A DNA stretch of 64,000 nucleotides from Cellulomonas sp. P24 (GTDB taxonomy: Bacteria > Actinomycetota > Actinomycetes > Actinomycetales > Cellulomonadaceae): the NCBI RefSeq assembly GCF_024704385.1, contig NZ_JAJDFX010000002.1:62001-126000 (forward strand), written 5' to 3'. Both the position numbers and the translations under genes were made by a program. Shown in pieces: positions 15,001 to 23,135 of the stretch. Positions within the stretch are counted from its first letter, which is position 1, and every line of letters begins with the position of its first letter. The notes beneath the pieces were generated by a model. The model was not told the origin of the DNA and did no database searches. It worked only from the letters and a program-made list of their open reading frames with translations.

Positions 15001-17985
15001 GTGATGTCGATGCACAAGCTCACGGCCGGTGACGGGTACAAGTACCTGACCCGTCACGTCGCCGCCGGTGACGTGGGCCTGGGTGCGGGCGACTCGTTGA
15101 CCGGGTACTACGAGCAGTCCGGCAACCCGCCCGGCCGCTGGTACGGCCACGGCCTGGCCGGCCTGGGCACCGACAGGGTGGGGGTCGAGGGGTCAGGGGT
15201 CGCCGGCATCGCGCGGCTGGTCCCGGGAGACCTGGTGAGCGAGGAGGCGATGGGCGCGGTCTTCGGCCACGGGGCCGACCCGCTGACCGGTGCGCCGCTC
15301 GGGCGCCCCTTCCCCCAATACTGGACAACCCTCGACCCCGCACCCGGGACTCCCGGGCGTCATGCGGTGGTGGGGTATGACCTGACGTTCACGGCCCCCA
15401 AGTCCGTCTCGGTCCTGTGGGCGTTGGGCGATGACGCGACCCGCGCACAAGTCCACGGAGCCCACCGGGCCGCAGTGGCCAGCGCGCTGGAGTTCGTCGA
15501 GGCGACGGTGGTGCGCACGAGGGTCGGGGCCGCCGGGTGCCGGCAGGTCCGAACCAAGGGGATGATCGCCGCGGGGTTCGAGCACTGGGACACCCGCACC
15601 ACCGACCCGAACCTGCACACCCACGTCGTGCTCGCCAACAAGGTCCAAGGACCCGACGGGGCCTGGCGGGCCCTGGACGGCAAGACGGTCCATGCCGCCG
15701 TGGTGACCGTCTCCGAGCTGTACGACGTGCTGATGGCCGACGAGCTCGCCCGCCGGTTGCCTGTCTCGTGGGGCATGCGCGAGCGAGGCCCGCGGCGCAA
15801 CCCCGCGTTCGAGGTCGACGGCATCGGAGACGACCTGCTCACGGCGTTCTCCACCCGGGCGGATCAGATCCACTGCGCCGAACAGGACTGGGCCACCGCG
15901 TTCGCGGCCGCTCACGGTAGGGCGCCGTCGCGGGTGGAGACGACCAGGGCCCGCCAGCATCTGGCGAGGGTGACCCGGCCACCGAAGACCATCCACCGGT
16001 TGAGTGACCTGTTCGCCGACTGGGCGAACCGGGCCCGGGCTCTGACCGGCCTCGAACCGCACGACCTCGCGGCCCGGGCCCTGCAGGGCACCTACGGTCG
16101 GGCGCTGCACGCCCACGACGTCGGACCCGAGGTCCGCGACGCCCTCACCACCCAGACCGTCGCAGCAGTCTCGACCAGGCGCTCGGTGTGGACGACATGG
16201 AACCTGGGCGCCGAAGCCCTGCGCGCCTCCAAGCTCCTGCGCATGGCATCCCCCACCGAACGACTCGCGCTGCTCAACGCGGTAACCACCGACGCCGCTC
16301 GGTTGTGCGTGCACCTGGACGACACCCGAGACCCCGACCGGCGCCGCGTCGGAGAGTCGCTGTTCACCACCACCGAGCTCCTCGCTGCCGAGAAGACCCT
16401 GATCGACGCAACTGCCGACGACGCGCGCCTTCCGTATCGGATTGCGGATATGCGTAGCCCTCACGTCCGGCTTCGCCAGTGTCTGGACACCCTGGCGAGC
16501 GACCAACGGGCCGCCGTCGAAGCCATCCTGACGTCATCGCATCTGCTCGACGCGATGGTCGGACCAGCAGGCTCGGGCAAGACCACGACGCTCGCGGCAC
16601 TGGCGACGGCCTGGCGCGCGAACTGCGGCACCGTGCTCGGCCTGGCTCCCTCCGCCACCGCCGCACACGCACTGTCCCAAGCGCTCGGCGTTCCATGCCA
16701 GACCACCGTGAAATGGCTGTACGAGTCCGTCGGCCCCGGGGCCCACACCCGCGCCGAGACCTACGCGCAGGGGCTGCGCGCCGAGGCGGCGAGCTCGGAC
16801 TACTTCGCGATCCGCGACGCCCGCGAGACCCAATGGAAGGCCCGCGCCGAACAGGACGCCTGGCGCGTGACTCCCGGCCAGCTCGTCATCATCGACGAGG
16901 CGACCCTGGCGGACACCCGCACCTTGGCAACCCTCACCGAGCAGGCTCGCGACGCGGGCGCCAAGGTCCTCCTGGTCGGGGACCACCTGCAACGCGGGTC
17001 GGTCGACGCCGGCGGGTCGTTCGCGATGCTCGCCCGGCGCGGCCCGACCGCCGAGCTCACGTCCCTGTGGCGGTTCAGCGAACCCTGGGAGGCCCGTGCG
17101 AGCCTCGAGCTTCGCCGCGCCCACCCTCAGGCCCTGGACACCTACGAGGCCCACGACGCCTTCAGCGACGGCACCCGCGACCAGATGCTCGACGCCGCCC
17201 TCGCCGCATGGACCGAGGCCGGCGAGCACGGTCACGTCGCCGTGCTGCAGGCCGCAGACAACCGCACCGTCCGTGACCTCAACGACGCCGCCCGCGCTGC
17301 CGGCATCCGCGCCGGGACCGTCAGCCCCGAAGGCGTCGACCTGCACGACGGGCTCACCGCCGGGATCGGCGACCGGATCGTCACCCGACACAACCATCGC
17401 CGCCTGCACACCGCCGACGGGTTCGTCCGCAACGGCGACCTGTGGGACGTCGTCGCCATCAGACGCGACGGGTCCCTGCGTGTCCGACCCGCCAGCACGG
17501 CCGATCCCCGCGACGGCGACGGCGCCACCGTTCGCCTGCCGGCGACCTACGTCGCCGAGCACGTCGAGCTCGGCTACGCCACGACCACCGCCCGCACCCA
17601 AGGCATCACCGTCGACGAGACCCACACTATCGCTGCGCCCGGCATGGCCCGCGAGGACCTGTACGTCGCCATGTCCCGCGGCCGCCACCGGAACCACACC
17701 TACGTCATCACCGAACCCACCGGCGACGACTGCCTCCCCGGCCAGACCCAGCAGGCATCGGCCCGCGACGTCCTGGACGCCATCCTCGCGACTTCCCACG
17801 CCGAGCAGACCGCTACCGAGACCTGGGACGCGTTCCACCCCGACCAGGCTCCGCCGATCCCGCCTGTTCACCCCCGAGACGACCCGAGCAGCAGCCGCAG
17901 TAGCGGCGCGCTTCGGGCCGCACCGCTGGCTCCCCCGGTGCCGAGCTCGTACGACGGCCCGGTCATCGAGAGGAGCTGGCCGTGA
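15001..17985 (+). CDS. MobF-family conjugative relaxase-helicase (TrwC/TraA-like)
   Basis: 994 residues, similar to TrwC. N-terminal relaxase domain (about 1-330): tyrosines Y13/Y15 and Y36/Y37 as nucleophile candidates, and the metal-binding HUH triad H195, H206, H208 in the W-D-T-R ... D-P-N-L-H-T-H pattern. RecD/UvrD-like helicase follows: Walker A G-P-A-G-S-G-K-T (about 521-528), Walker B V-I-I-D-E-A-T, and a C-terminal helicase motif R-T-Q-G-I-T-V-D-E. The enzyme would nick oriT, stay covalently bound to the strand and unwind it. No coupling protein or secretion genes are in the element, so it is mobilizable rather than self-transmissible. Confidence 0.93.
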   Translation: MMSMHKLTAGDGYKYLTRHVAAGDVGLGAGDSLTGYYEQSGNPPGRWYGHGLAGLGTDRVGVEGSGVAGIARLVPGDLVSEEAMGAVFGHGADPLTGAPLGRPFPQYWTTLDPAPGTPGRHAVVGYDLTFTAPKSVSVLWALGDDATRAQVHGAHRAAVASALEFVEATVVRTRVGAAGCRQVRTKGMIAAGFEHWDTRTTDPNLHTHVVLANKVQGPDGAWRALDGKTVHAAVVTVSELYDVLMADELARRLPVSWGMRERGPRRNPAFEVDGIGDDLLTAFSTRADQIHCAEQDWATAFAAAHGRAPSRVETTRARQHLARVTRPPKTIHRLSDLFADWANRARALTGLEPHDLAARALQGTYGRALHAHDVGPEVRDALTTQTVAAVSTRRSVWTTWNLGAEALRASKLLRMASPTERLALLNAVTTDAARLCVHLDDTRDPDRRRVGESLFTTTELLAAEKTLIDATADDARLPYRIADMRSPHVRLRQCLDTLASDQRAAVEAILTSSHLLDAMVGPAGSGKTTTLAALATAWRANCGTVLGLAPSATAAHALSQALGVPCQTTVKWLYESVGPGAHTRAETYAQGLRAEAASSDYFAIRDARETQWKARAEQDAWRVTPGQLVIIDEATLADTRTLATLTEQARDAGAKVLLVGDHLQRGSVDAGGSFAMLARRGPTAELTSLWRFSEPWEARASLELRRAHPQALDTYEAHDAFSDGTRDQMLDAALAAWTEAGEHGHVAVLQAADNRTVRDLNDAARAAGIRAGTVSPEGVDLHDGLTAGIGDRIVTRHNHRRLHTADGFVRNGDLWDVVAIRRDGSLRVRPASTADPRDGDGATVRLPATYVAEHVELGYATTTARTQGITVDETHTIAAPGMAREDLYVAMSRGRHRNHTYVITEPTGDDCLPGQTQQASARDVLDAILATSHAEQTATETWDAFHPDQAPPIPPVHPRDDPSSSRSSGALRAAPLAPPVPSSYDGPVIERSWP

Positions 17986-18041
17986 CCACTCGCTGCGCCC
18001 CACCACCGCCGGCATGTCAACAACGCCGAGAGGACTGAACG

Positions 18042-18368
18042 ATGACCGACCCGATGCCCGTCCATGTCCCCGAGCAAACCTTCAGCCCCGAGGAGGTGGC
18101 CGAGACCCTCGGCACCTCCGCCTGGTGGGTCCGCGAACAGGCCCGCTCCGGCCGGGCCGCGCACCTGCGCCTCGGAAAGAGCCGCATCCGGTTCACCGCA
18201 GCTCAGGTCGCGGATCTCGTCAACCGCGCGACCGTCGTCGCAGACACCTCCCGCACGGAGCGCCAGCCCGAGCAGGTCGATGCATCCGTGCTCGGTGCGA
18301 CCGTGCGCTCCATCGGCGCTCACCGCATCCGTCGCTCCCCCGCCGCGCCGTCCCGGGAGGCCACCTGA
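18042..18368 (+). CDS. MerR-like helix-turn-helix protein, probable excisionase
   Basis: 108 residues. An HTH_17/excisionase-type domain (about 14-60) has F-S-P-E-E-V-A-E-T-L, then W-W-V-R-E-Q-A-R-S-G, then R-I-R-F-T-A-A-Q-V. The remainder is polar and unstructured. It starts 56 bp after the relaxase gene and ends 130 bp before the right att site. This domain and location fit a recombination directionality factor for the integrase at the other end, but a transcriptional role is also possible. Confidence 0.75.
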   Translation: MTDPMPVHVPEQTFSPEEVAETLGTSAWWVREQARSGRAAHLRLGKSRIRFTAAQVADLVNRATVVADTSRTERQPEQVDASVLGATVRSIGAHRIRRSPAAPSREAT

Positions 18369-18382
18369 CGGCCCGAAAGCCC

Positions 18383-18397
18383 GTCCCCATTGGGGAC
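18383..18397. promoter_or_regulatory. palindrome GTCCCCATTGGGGAC near the right end
   Basis: Same GTCCCCA half-sites as the palindrome before the integrase. A second hairpin, GCGACCGC/GCGGTCGC (18398-18417), follows at once and could end the excisionase transcript, although no T-run is present. Confidence 0.5.
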
Positions 18398-18440
18398 GCG
18401 ACCGCCCGCGCGGTCGCAAGGTGTCCACACGGGTTCACGT

Positions 18441-18455
18441 GTTTGCGCAGGTCAG
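18441..18455. repeat. 15-bp inverted repeat, right copy
   Basis: GTTTGCGCAGGTCAG is the exact reverse complement of 9887-9901. It lies 42 bp inside the right att repeat. Confidence 0.6.
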
Positions 18456-18497
18456 CGACCCGTGGCGATCGCTCGCGAGACACCGTCTCACTATTTG

Positions 18498-18537
18498 GAC
18501 GGTTTCGAATCCCACTCGGGGCACCCTTCTGACCTGC
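18498..18537. other. right attachment site (att)
   Basis: Direct repeat of 9857-9895 with one extra T. It carries TTCGAATCCCACTCGGGGC and the following ACCCTTCTGACCTGC; beyond it the sequences diverge. Nothing upstream could supply the rest of a tRNA, so this copy is also partial. From here to the LacI operators (18750) no gene is recognised. Confidence 0.85.
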
Positions 18538-18749
18538 AGGAACGCGCCGGTTAGCTCCGCCCGAGGCGTCACCTCCCCGACGAGGGCGCCTCTCCGAGCG
18601 GCCGGGACTGCACGCCGGGCTCTCCCCAGCGGCGCTCTCGCCGCCGTCCGGCCGGACGCGCGGGCCAATAGTCACGGTCTGAACACGATCGCGCACCGAA
18701 ACCCCCTCCCGCGTTGACGAACCAGTCCCGGTCGGTATCTACTTTCGGT

Positions 18750-18774
18750 CGAAGCGCTTCGTCGAAGCGCTTCG
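18750..18774. promoter_or_regulatory. two tandem LacI-type operators
   Basis: CGAAGCGCTTCG occurs at 18750-18761 and again at 18763-18774. The palindrome with central CG is characteristic of LacI/GalR-family sites. They lie 33 bp before the LacI-type regulator gene, suggesting autoregulation and control of the transport operon downstream. Confidence 0.82.
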
Positions 18775-18806
18775 ATGGACACCATCCGGCTCAGTGAGGA
18801 GCATCC

Positions 18807-19826
18807 GTGGCAGCGACCATGCAGGACGTGGCAGACCTCGCCCAGGTCTCCCTGTCGACGGTGTCCTACACGCTGAGCGGCAAGCGGCCGGTGTCCGCCG
18901 AGACGCGCGCCCGGATCGAGAGCGCGATGGCCGAGCTCGGCTTCCGCCGGCACGCAGCGGCCCGCGCCTTGGCCTCCCGTCGCACACACGTGCTTGCCGT
19001 CGCTTACCCCGTCTACGGCGTCGCGCTGGGTGCGACCCTGAACGAGATCGTGTCCGGTGCCGCCGCAGCCGCCCGCGCCGCCGAGTACGAGCTCGTGCTG
19101 TGGCCGGTCAGCAGCGCGGAACCGGAGCTGCTCCACGAGCTCGCCGGCCAACGCACGGCCGACGGCGTGGTCCTCATGGAGGTCGCCCTCGACGATCCCC
19201 GTATCGAGGTCGTCGAAGCCGCCGGGCTGGCCTGCGCCCTCATCGGCCGCACTGAGGACCCCGGCGAGCGCGTCTGGGTGGACATCGACTTCGAGGACGC
19301 GCTCGAGCAGGCCGTCACACACCTCGCCGACCTCGGGCATCGGGAGATCGCGTTCATCAGCCGGTCCCAGGCCAGCGTCGACGCCCACTACGGCCCGGTC
19401 GTCCGTGCCCAGCGCGGCTACGAACGCGCGATGGCGGCCCGCGGGATGCGCGCCCTCTCGGTGACCTGCGACGTGACGCCACCCGCCGGCCGTCGCGCCA
19501 TGAAGCGTCTCCTCGCGGACGTCCCCGACCTCACCGGGGTGATCGTCATGAACGAGCTCGCCCTGTTCGGCGTCTCCAGCGCCCTGCGGGAGGCCGGCCG
19601 CAGCGTCCCCGACGACGTGTCCGTCCTCGCCATTGCCGTCGCCGACGAGATCAGCGAGATGTACGAGCGCCCCCTGACCTACCTCGGGACCACCTGGAAG
19701 GAGCAGGGCGCACGCGCCGTCCGCGGACTCCTCGAGGTTCTCGACGGCCGCCCGGCGCCCGCCGGGGTGAACCTTCCCTGCGAGCTCCACCTCCGCGAGA
19801 CCACCGGCCCTGCCCCGCGCCCCTGA
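18807..19826 (+). CDS. LacI-family transcriptional regulator
   Basis: 339 residues. N-terminal LacI helix-turn-helix with M-Q-D-V-A-D-L-A and S-L-S-T-V-S-Y-T-L-S-G, hinge helix A-A-R-A-L-A-S, then a periplasmic-binding-protein-like effector domain (about 62-335). GTG start preceded by GAGGAG. It leads the sugar ABC and alpha-xylosidase genes on the same strand, so it most likely represses them until a xyloglucan-derived or other alpha-xyloside is bound. Tandem operators overlap its promoter region. Confidence 0.93.
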   Translation: MAATMQDVADLAQVSLSTVSYTLSGKRPVSAETRARIESAMAELGFRRHAAARALASRRTHVLAVAYPVYGVALGATLNEIVSGAAAAARAAEYELVLWPVSSAEPELLHELAGQRTADGVVLMEVALDDPRIEVVEAAGLACALIGRTEDPGERVWVDIDFEDALEQAVTHLADLGHREIAFISRSQASVDAHYGPVVRAQRGYERAMAARGMRALSVTCDVTPPAGRRAMKRLLADVPDLTGVIVMNELALFGVSSALREAGRSVPDDVSVLAIAVADEISEMYERPLTYLGTTWKEQGARAVRGLLEVLDGRPAPAGVNLPCELHLRETTGPAPRP

Positions 19827-19894
19827 GCTGCCCGACCGCCCGCACCACCCGCCCGACCGGCTCACCGACGAGTCGCCCGATGGAAGGAACCCCG

Positions 19895-21205
19895 ATGAAG
19901 AGACCCACCCGCGCGCTGATCGGTCTGATCGGTGCCGCAACCGCGCTGTCCCTGGCCGCCTGCTCGTCAGGCGGATCCGGCGGCACCAGCACCAGTGCCG
20001 GTCCCACGACGCTCGTGTTCTGGCACTACGAGGGCGCCGACTCGGCGATGAACCAGTCGTGGCAGACCGCCATCACCCAGTTCGAGGCCGACAACCCCGG
20101 CGTCACGGTCAAGGTCGAGAACCAGACCTTCGAGCAGCTGCAGAAGAACGCCAAGATCGTGCTCGCCGGCAAGGACGTGCCGGACGTCATGGAGTACAAC
20201 AAGGGCAACGGCACCGCCGGCCAGCTCGCCTCCCAGGGCCTGCTCACGGACCTGACTGCTGACGCCAAGACCTACGGGTGGGACACCACGCTGCCGTCGT
20301 CGCTGCAGACCACGGCCAAGTACGACGCGAACGGGCTCATGGGCTCGGGCAACTGGTACGGCGTCCCGACCTACGGCGAGTACGTGACCGTCTACTACAA
20401 CAAGGACATGTTCGAGCAGAACGGCATCACCGTTCCGACGACCATGGCCGAGCTCAAGACCGCGATGGACGCGTTCGTCGCCAAGGGCATCACCCCGATC
20501 GCCACCGCAGGCGCCGAGTACCCGGCCAGCCAGCTCTGGTACGAGCTCGTGCTCTCGCACGCCGACCGGACGTTCGTGGACAACTTCCAGCTGTTCAAGA
20601 ACGACGTCTCGTGGACCTCCGGGCCGCTGATGGAGGGCACCCAGGACTTCGCCGACTGGGTCGCCAAGGGCTACGTCGCCAAGGACTCCTCGGGCCTCAA
20701 GGCGGAGGACATGGGCACCGCGTTCATCGCCGGCAAGTACCCGATCATGGTCTCCGGCTCGTGGTGGTTCGGCCGTCTGAACACCGAGGTCAAGTTCAAC
20801 ATGGGCCAGATGCTGTTCCCGGGCAACAAGCTCAACGCGGGCTCGTCGGGCAACCTCCTGGTCATCCCGACCAACTCGACGCACAAGGAGCTGGCCGCGA
20901 AGTTCATCAACACGGCCCTCGGCGCGAAGGCGCAGGCCGTGATGGCAGACAAGGGTGGCCTCCCGGTCGCAGCCGACACCAGCTCGATCACCGACCCGCA
21001 GACCAAGCTGCTCACGGACAACTGGAACCAGGTCGTGAAGGACGACGGTCTCTCCTTCTACCCGGACTGGCCGGTCGCCGGCTTCTACGACCAGGTCGTG
21101 TCGTTCGGACAGACGATCATCAACGGCTCCAAGTCGCCGGCCGACGCTCTGGCGGCGCTCGGCACGTACTACGAGTCCGGCAAGAAGGACATCACCGGTA
21201 AGTGA
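19895..21205 (+). CDS. sugar ABC transporter substrate-binding lipoprotein
   Basis: 436 residues from the ATG at 19895, which follows GGAAGGA; a frame extension to 19880 is unlikely. Lipoprotein signal peptide with lipobox L-A-A-C (Cys about residue 23), then an extracellular solute-binding family 1 fold (opening T-L-V-F-W-H-Y-E-G). It delivers a sugar, probably an oligosaccharide, to the two permeases that follow. No ATPase is encoded in the cluster, so a shared MsiK-type ATPase elsewhere probably powers it, as is common in actinobacteria. Confidence 0.93.
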   Translation: MKRPTRALIGLIGAATALSLAACSSGGSGGTSTSAGPTTLVFWHYEGADSAMNQSWQTAITQFEADNPGVTVKVENQTFEQLQKNAKIVLAGKDVPDVMEYNKGNGTAGQLASQGLLTDLTADAKTYGWDTTLPSSLQTTAKYDANGLMGSGNWYGVPTYGEYVTVYYNKDMFEQNGITVPTTMAELKTAMDAFVAKGITPIATAGAEYPASQLWYELVLSHADRTFVDNFQLFKNDVSWTSGPLMEGTQDFADWVAKGYVAKDSSGLKAEDMGTAFIAGKYPIMVSGSWWFGRLNTEVKFNMGQMLFPGNKLNAGSSGNLLVIPTNSTHKELAAKFINTALGAKAQAVMADKGGLPVAADTSSITDPQTKLLTDNWNQVVKDDGLSFYPDWPVAGFYDQVVSFGQTIINGSKSPADALAALGTYYESGKKDITGK

Positions 21206-21213
21206 CACCCCCT

Positions 21214-21249
21214 CGTGCGGGGTCCCGGCTCCGGTCGGGACCCCGCACG
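21214..21249 (+). terminator. intercistronic hairpin after the binding-protein gene
   Basis: Perfect 13-bp stem (21214-21226 with 21237-21249) and a 10-base loop, eight bases after the stop. Such hairpins partly terminate transcription or shield the upstream mRNA, giving more binding protein than permease. Confidence 0.7.
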
Positions 21250-21288
21250 GCCCCTCACCCACCCACAACTGACGAGCAGGTGATCGAC

Positions 21289-22218
21289 ATGGCGGTGCAG
21301 ACCGTCGCGCCCCACCGCCGCCGATCTCGGCGCGTGTACTGGCTCTATCTCATCCCCGGCGCCGTGGCGCTCACCGTCATCATCCTCATCCCGTTCGGCC
21401 TGAACCTCTGGTACTCGCTGCACAAGTGGAAGGGCGGCCTGGCACCGCAGATCTGGATTGGGCTCGACAACTACAAGGCTCTCCTGCACGACACCGCGTT
21501 CTGGAGCTCGTTCCAGAACTCGCTGTGGATGATCCTCGCGATGGTGGTGCTCCCGACGCTGATCGGTCTGGTGCTCGCCGCCGTCCTGTTCGACTACATC
21601 GGCAAGAACGTCGGGGCCCGCACCGCGAGCTTCCTGCGGGCCACCTACTACCTGCCGCAGATCCTGCCCGTCGCCGTCGCCGGCATCGTCTGGAACTGGA
21701 TCTTCAACGCCGAGACCGGTGCCCTGAACGAGATCCTGCGCGGCCTCGGCGTGACCGACCCGCCGAACTGGCTGGGCGACCCCCACCTCGCGCTGCCCGC
21801 CGTCATGCTCGTCCTGGTCTGGATCCAGATCGGCTACCCGACGGTGATCTTCATGTCCGCGCTCCAGCGCGTCGACCCCGAGCTGTACGAGGCCGCCGAG
21901 CTCGACGGCGCCGGCTGGTTCCGCCGGTTCCGGGCGATCACCATCCCGCAGATCAAGCCCGAGACCTTCGTCATCACGCTGACCTGCACGATCGCCGCGC
22001 TGAAGGTGTTCGCGCCGATCTACGTGCTGACCCGTGGCGGCCCCGAGAGCTCGACGCTGGTGCCGTCGTACTACTCGTTCCTCAACTTCTTCGACAAGTC
22101 CAAGGTCGGCTACGGCGCCGCGGTGGCGACGGTGCTCACCCTCGTGATCGTCGCGGTGGCCCTGATCATCCAGCTGCTGCAGGCGCGCTCCGAACGGCGC
22201 GACGAGGAAGGCGTCTGA
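21289..22218 (+). CDS. sugar ABC transporter permease (MalF-type)
   Basis: 309 residues from the ATG at 21289; the frame is open earlier, overlapping the binding-protein stop, but that extension shows no family features. Six predicted membrane helices. The EAA loop that docks with the ATPase is visible as Y-E-A-A-E-L-D-G-A-G-W-F-R-R-F near residues 201-215. It pairs with the next permease, whose start lies two bases after this stop codon, so they are translationally coupled. Confidence 0.93.
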   Translation: MAVQTVAPHRRRSRRVYWLYLIPGAVALTVIILIPFGLNLWYSLHKWKGGLAPQIWIGLDNYKALLHDTAFWSSFQNSLWMILAMVVLPTLIGLVLAAVLFDYIGKNVGARTASFLRATYYLPQILPVAVAGIVWNWIFNAETGALNEILRGLGVTDPPNWLGDPHLALPAVMLVLVWIQIGYPTVIFMSALQRVDPELYEAAELDGAGWFRRFRAITIPQIKPETFVITLTCTIAALKVFAPIYVLTRGGPESSTLVPSYYSFLNFFDKSKVGYGAAVATVLTLVIVAVALIIQLLQARSERRDEEGV

Positions 22219-22219
22219 C

Positions 22220-23104
22220 ATGACGACGACACTCACCCGCACGGTCGCCACCCCGACCGTCACGCACAAGAACGACCGGCACCACCGGGGCACGCTCCGC
22301 TGGTTCATCCTCGCCGGCGCGGTCGTCGTCGCGGTGCTCATGCTCGCGCCGTTCGTCCTCATGGTGATGAACGCCTTCAAGGACCCCGCGCAGTACTCGA
22401 CCGGTGGCCCCCTCGCGCTGCCGACCTCGCTGTACACCGACGGCCTCGTCAAGTTCTGGAACGCCGTCGACTTCCCGGTGAAGCTGTGGAACTCGATCTG
22501 GACCTCGGCCGCCGTCGCCGTCGCCGGCACCGCGCTGTCCCTGCTCACCGCGTTCGCGATCGGCATCGGCCGGGTACGCGGGCGGATGTGGATCGTCATG
22601 ATCTTCCTGCTGGCGAACATGCTGCCCCAGGAGGTCCTGCTCTACCCGCTCTACACGATGGCTCAGAAGGTCGGCCTCAACAACTCCGGCTGGTCGATCG
22701 TCATCATCTTCACCGTCATCCAGTCCGCGTTCGGCACCTACCTCCTCGCCTCGGTGCTCGGCACGTTCCCACGCGCCCTGCTCGAAGCCGCCGCGCTCGA
22801 CGGCGCGAACTCCTGGACGGTGCTCTGGAAGGTCGTGTTCCCGATCGTGCGACCGACGCTGTCGGTGCTGATGATCTTCTTCTTCATCTGGACGTGGAAC
22901 GAGTTCTTCATCCCGCTGGTCATGCTGACGACCCCGGAGTCGCAGACCGTGCCGATCGCCCTCGCCTCCCTCCAGGGCGACCGGATGCTCGACGTCCCCA
23001 CCCTCAACGCCGGAGCGCTCGTCTCCCTCGTCCCCACCCTCATCTTCTTCCTCATCTTCCAGCGCACGCTCACCCGCGGGGTGACCGCGGGCGCCGTGAA
23101 ATAG
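22220..23104 (+). CDS. sugar ABC transporter permease (MalG-type)
   Basis: 294 residues, six membrane helices. EAA loop L-L-E-A-A-A-L-D-G-A-N-S near residue 187 and the usual W-N-E-F-F-I-P-L segment in the C-terminal half. Second membrane subunit of the importer. An N-terminal 25-residue polar lead is cytoplasmic. Confidence 0.93.
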   Translation: MTTTLTRTVATPTVTHKNDRHHRGTLRWFILAGAVVVAVLMLAPFVLMVMNAFKDPAQYSTGGPLALPTSLYTDGLVKFWNAVDFPVKLWNSIWTSAAVAVAGTALSLLTAFAIGIGRVRGRMWIVMIFLLANMLPQEVLLYPLYTMAQKVGLNNSGWSIVIIFTVIQSAFGTYLLASVLGTFPRALLEAAALDGANSWTVLWKVVFPIVRPTLSVLMIFFFIWTWNEFFIPLVMLTTPESQTVPIALASLQGDRMLDVPTLNAGALVSLVPTLIFFLIFQRTLTRGVTAGAVK

Positions 23105-23135
23105 CCTGCTCGTCCCTCAGAAAGGCGCTCGCACC

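Larger units (their letters stand above)
9857..18537. mobile_element. integrative mobilizable element (IME) with defence cargo
   Basis: About 8.7 kb between two near-identical direct repeats of 39-40 bp. Standard order: integrase beside one att site, cargo in the middle (TIR-ATPase, membrane-anchored unknown, YefM-YoeB), relaxase and excisionase-like gene next to the other att site. There is no coupling protein or type IV secretion gene, so transfer would need a helper. The cargo around 11468-13099 is visibly lower in GC than the flanks. Confidence 0.85.
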
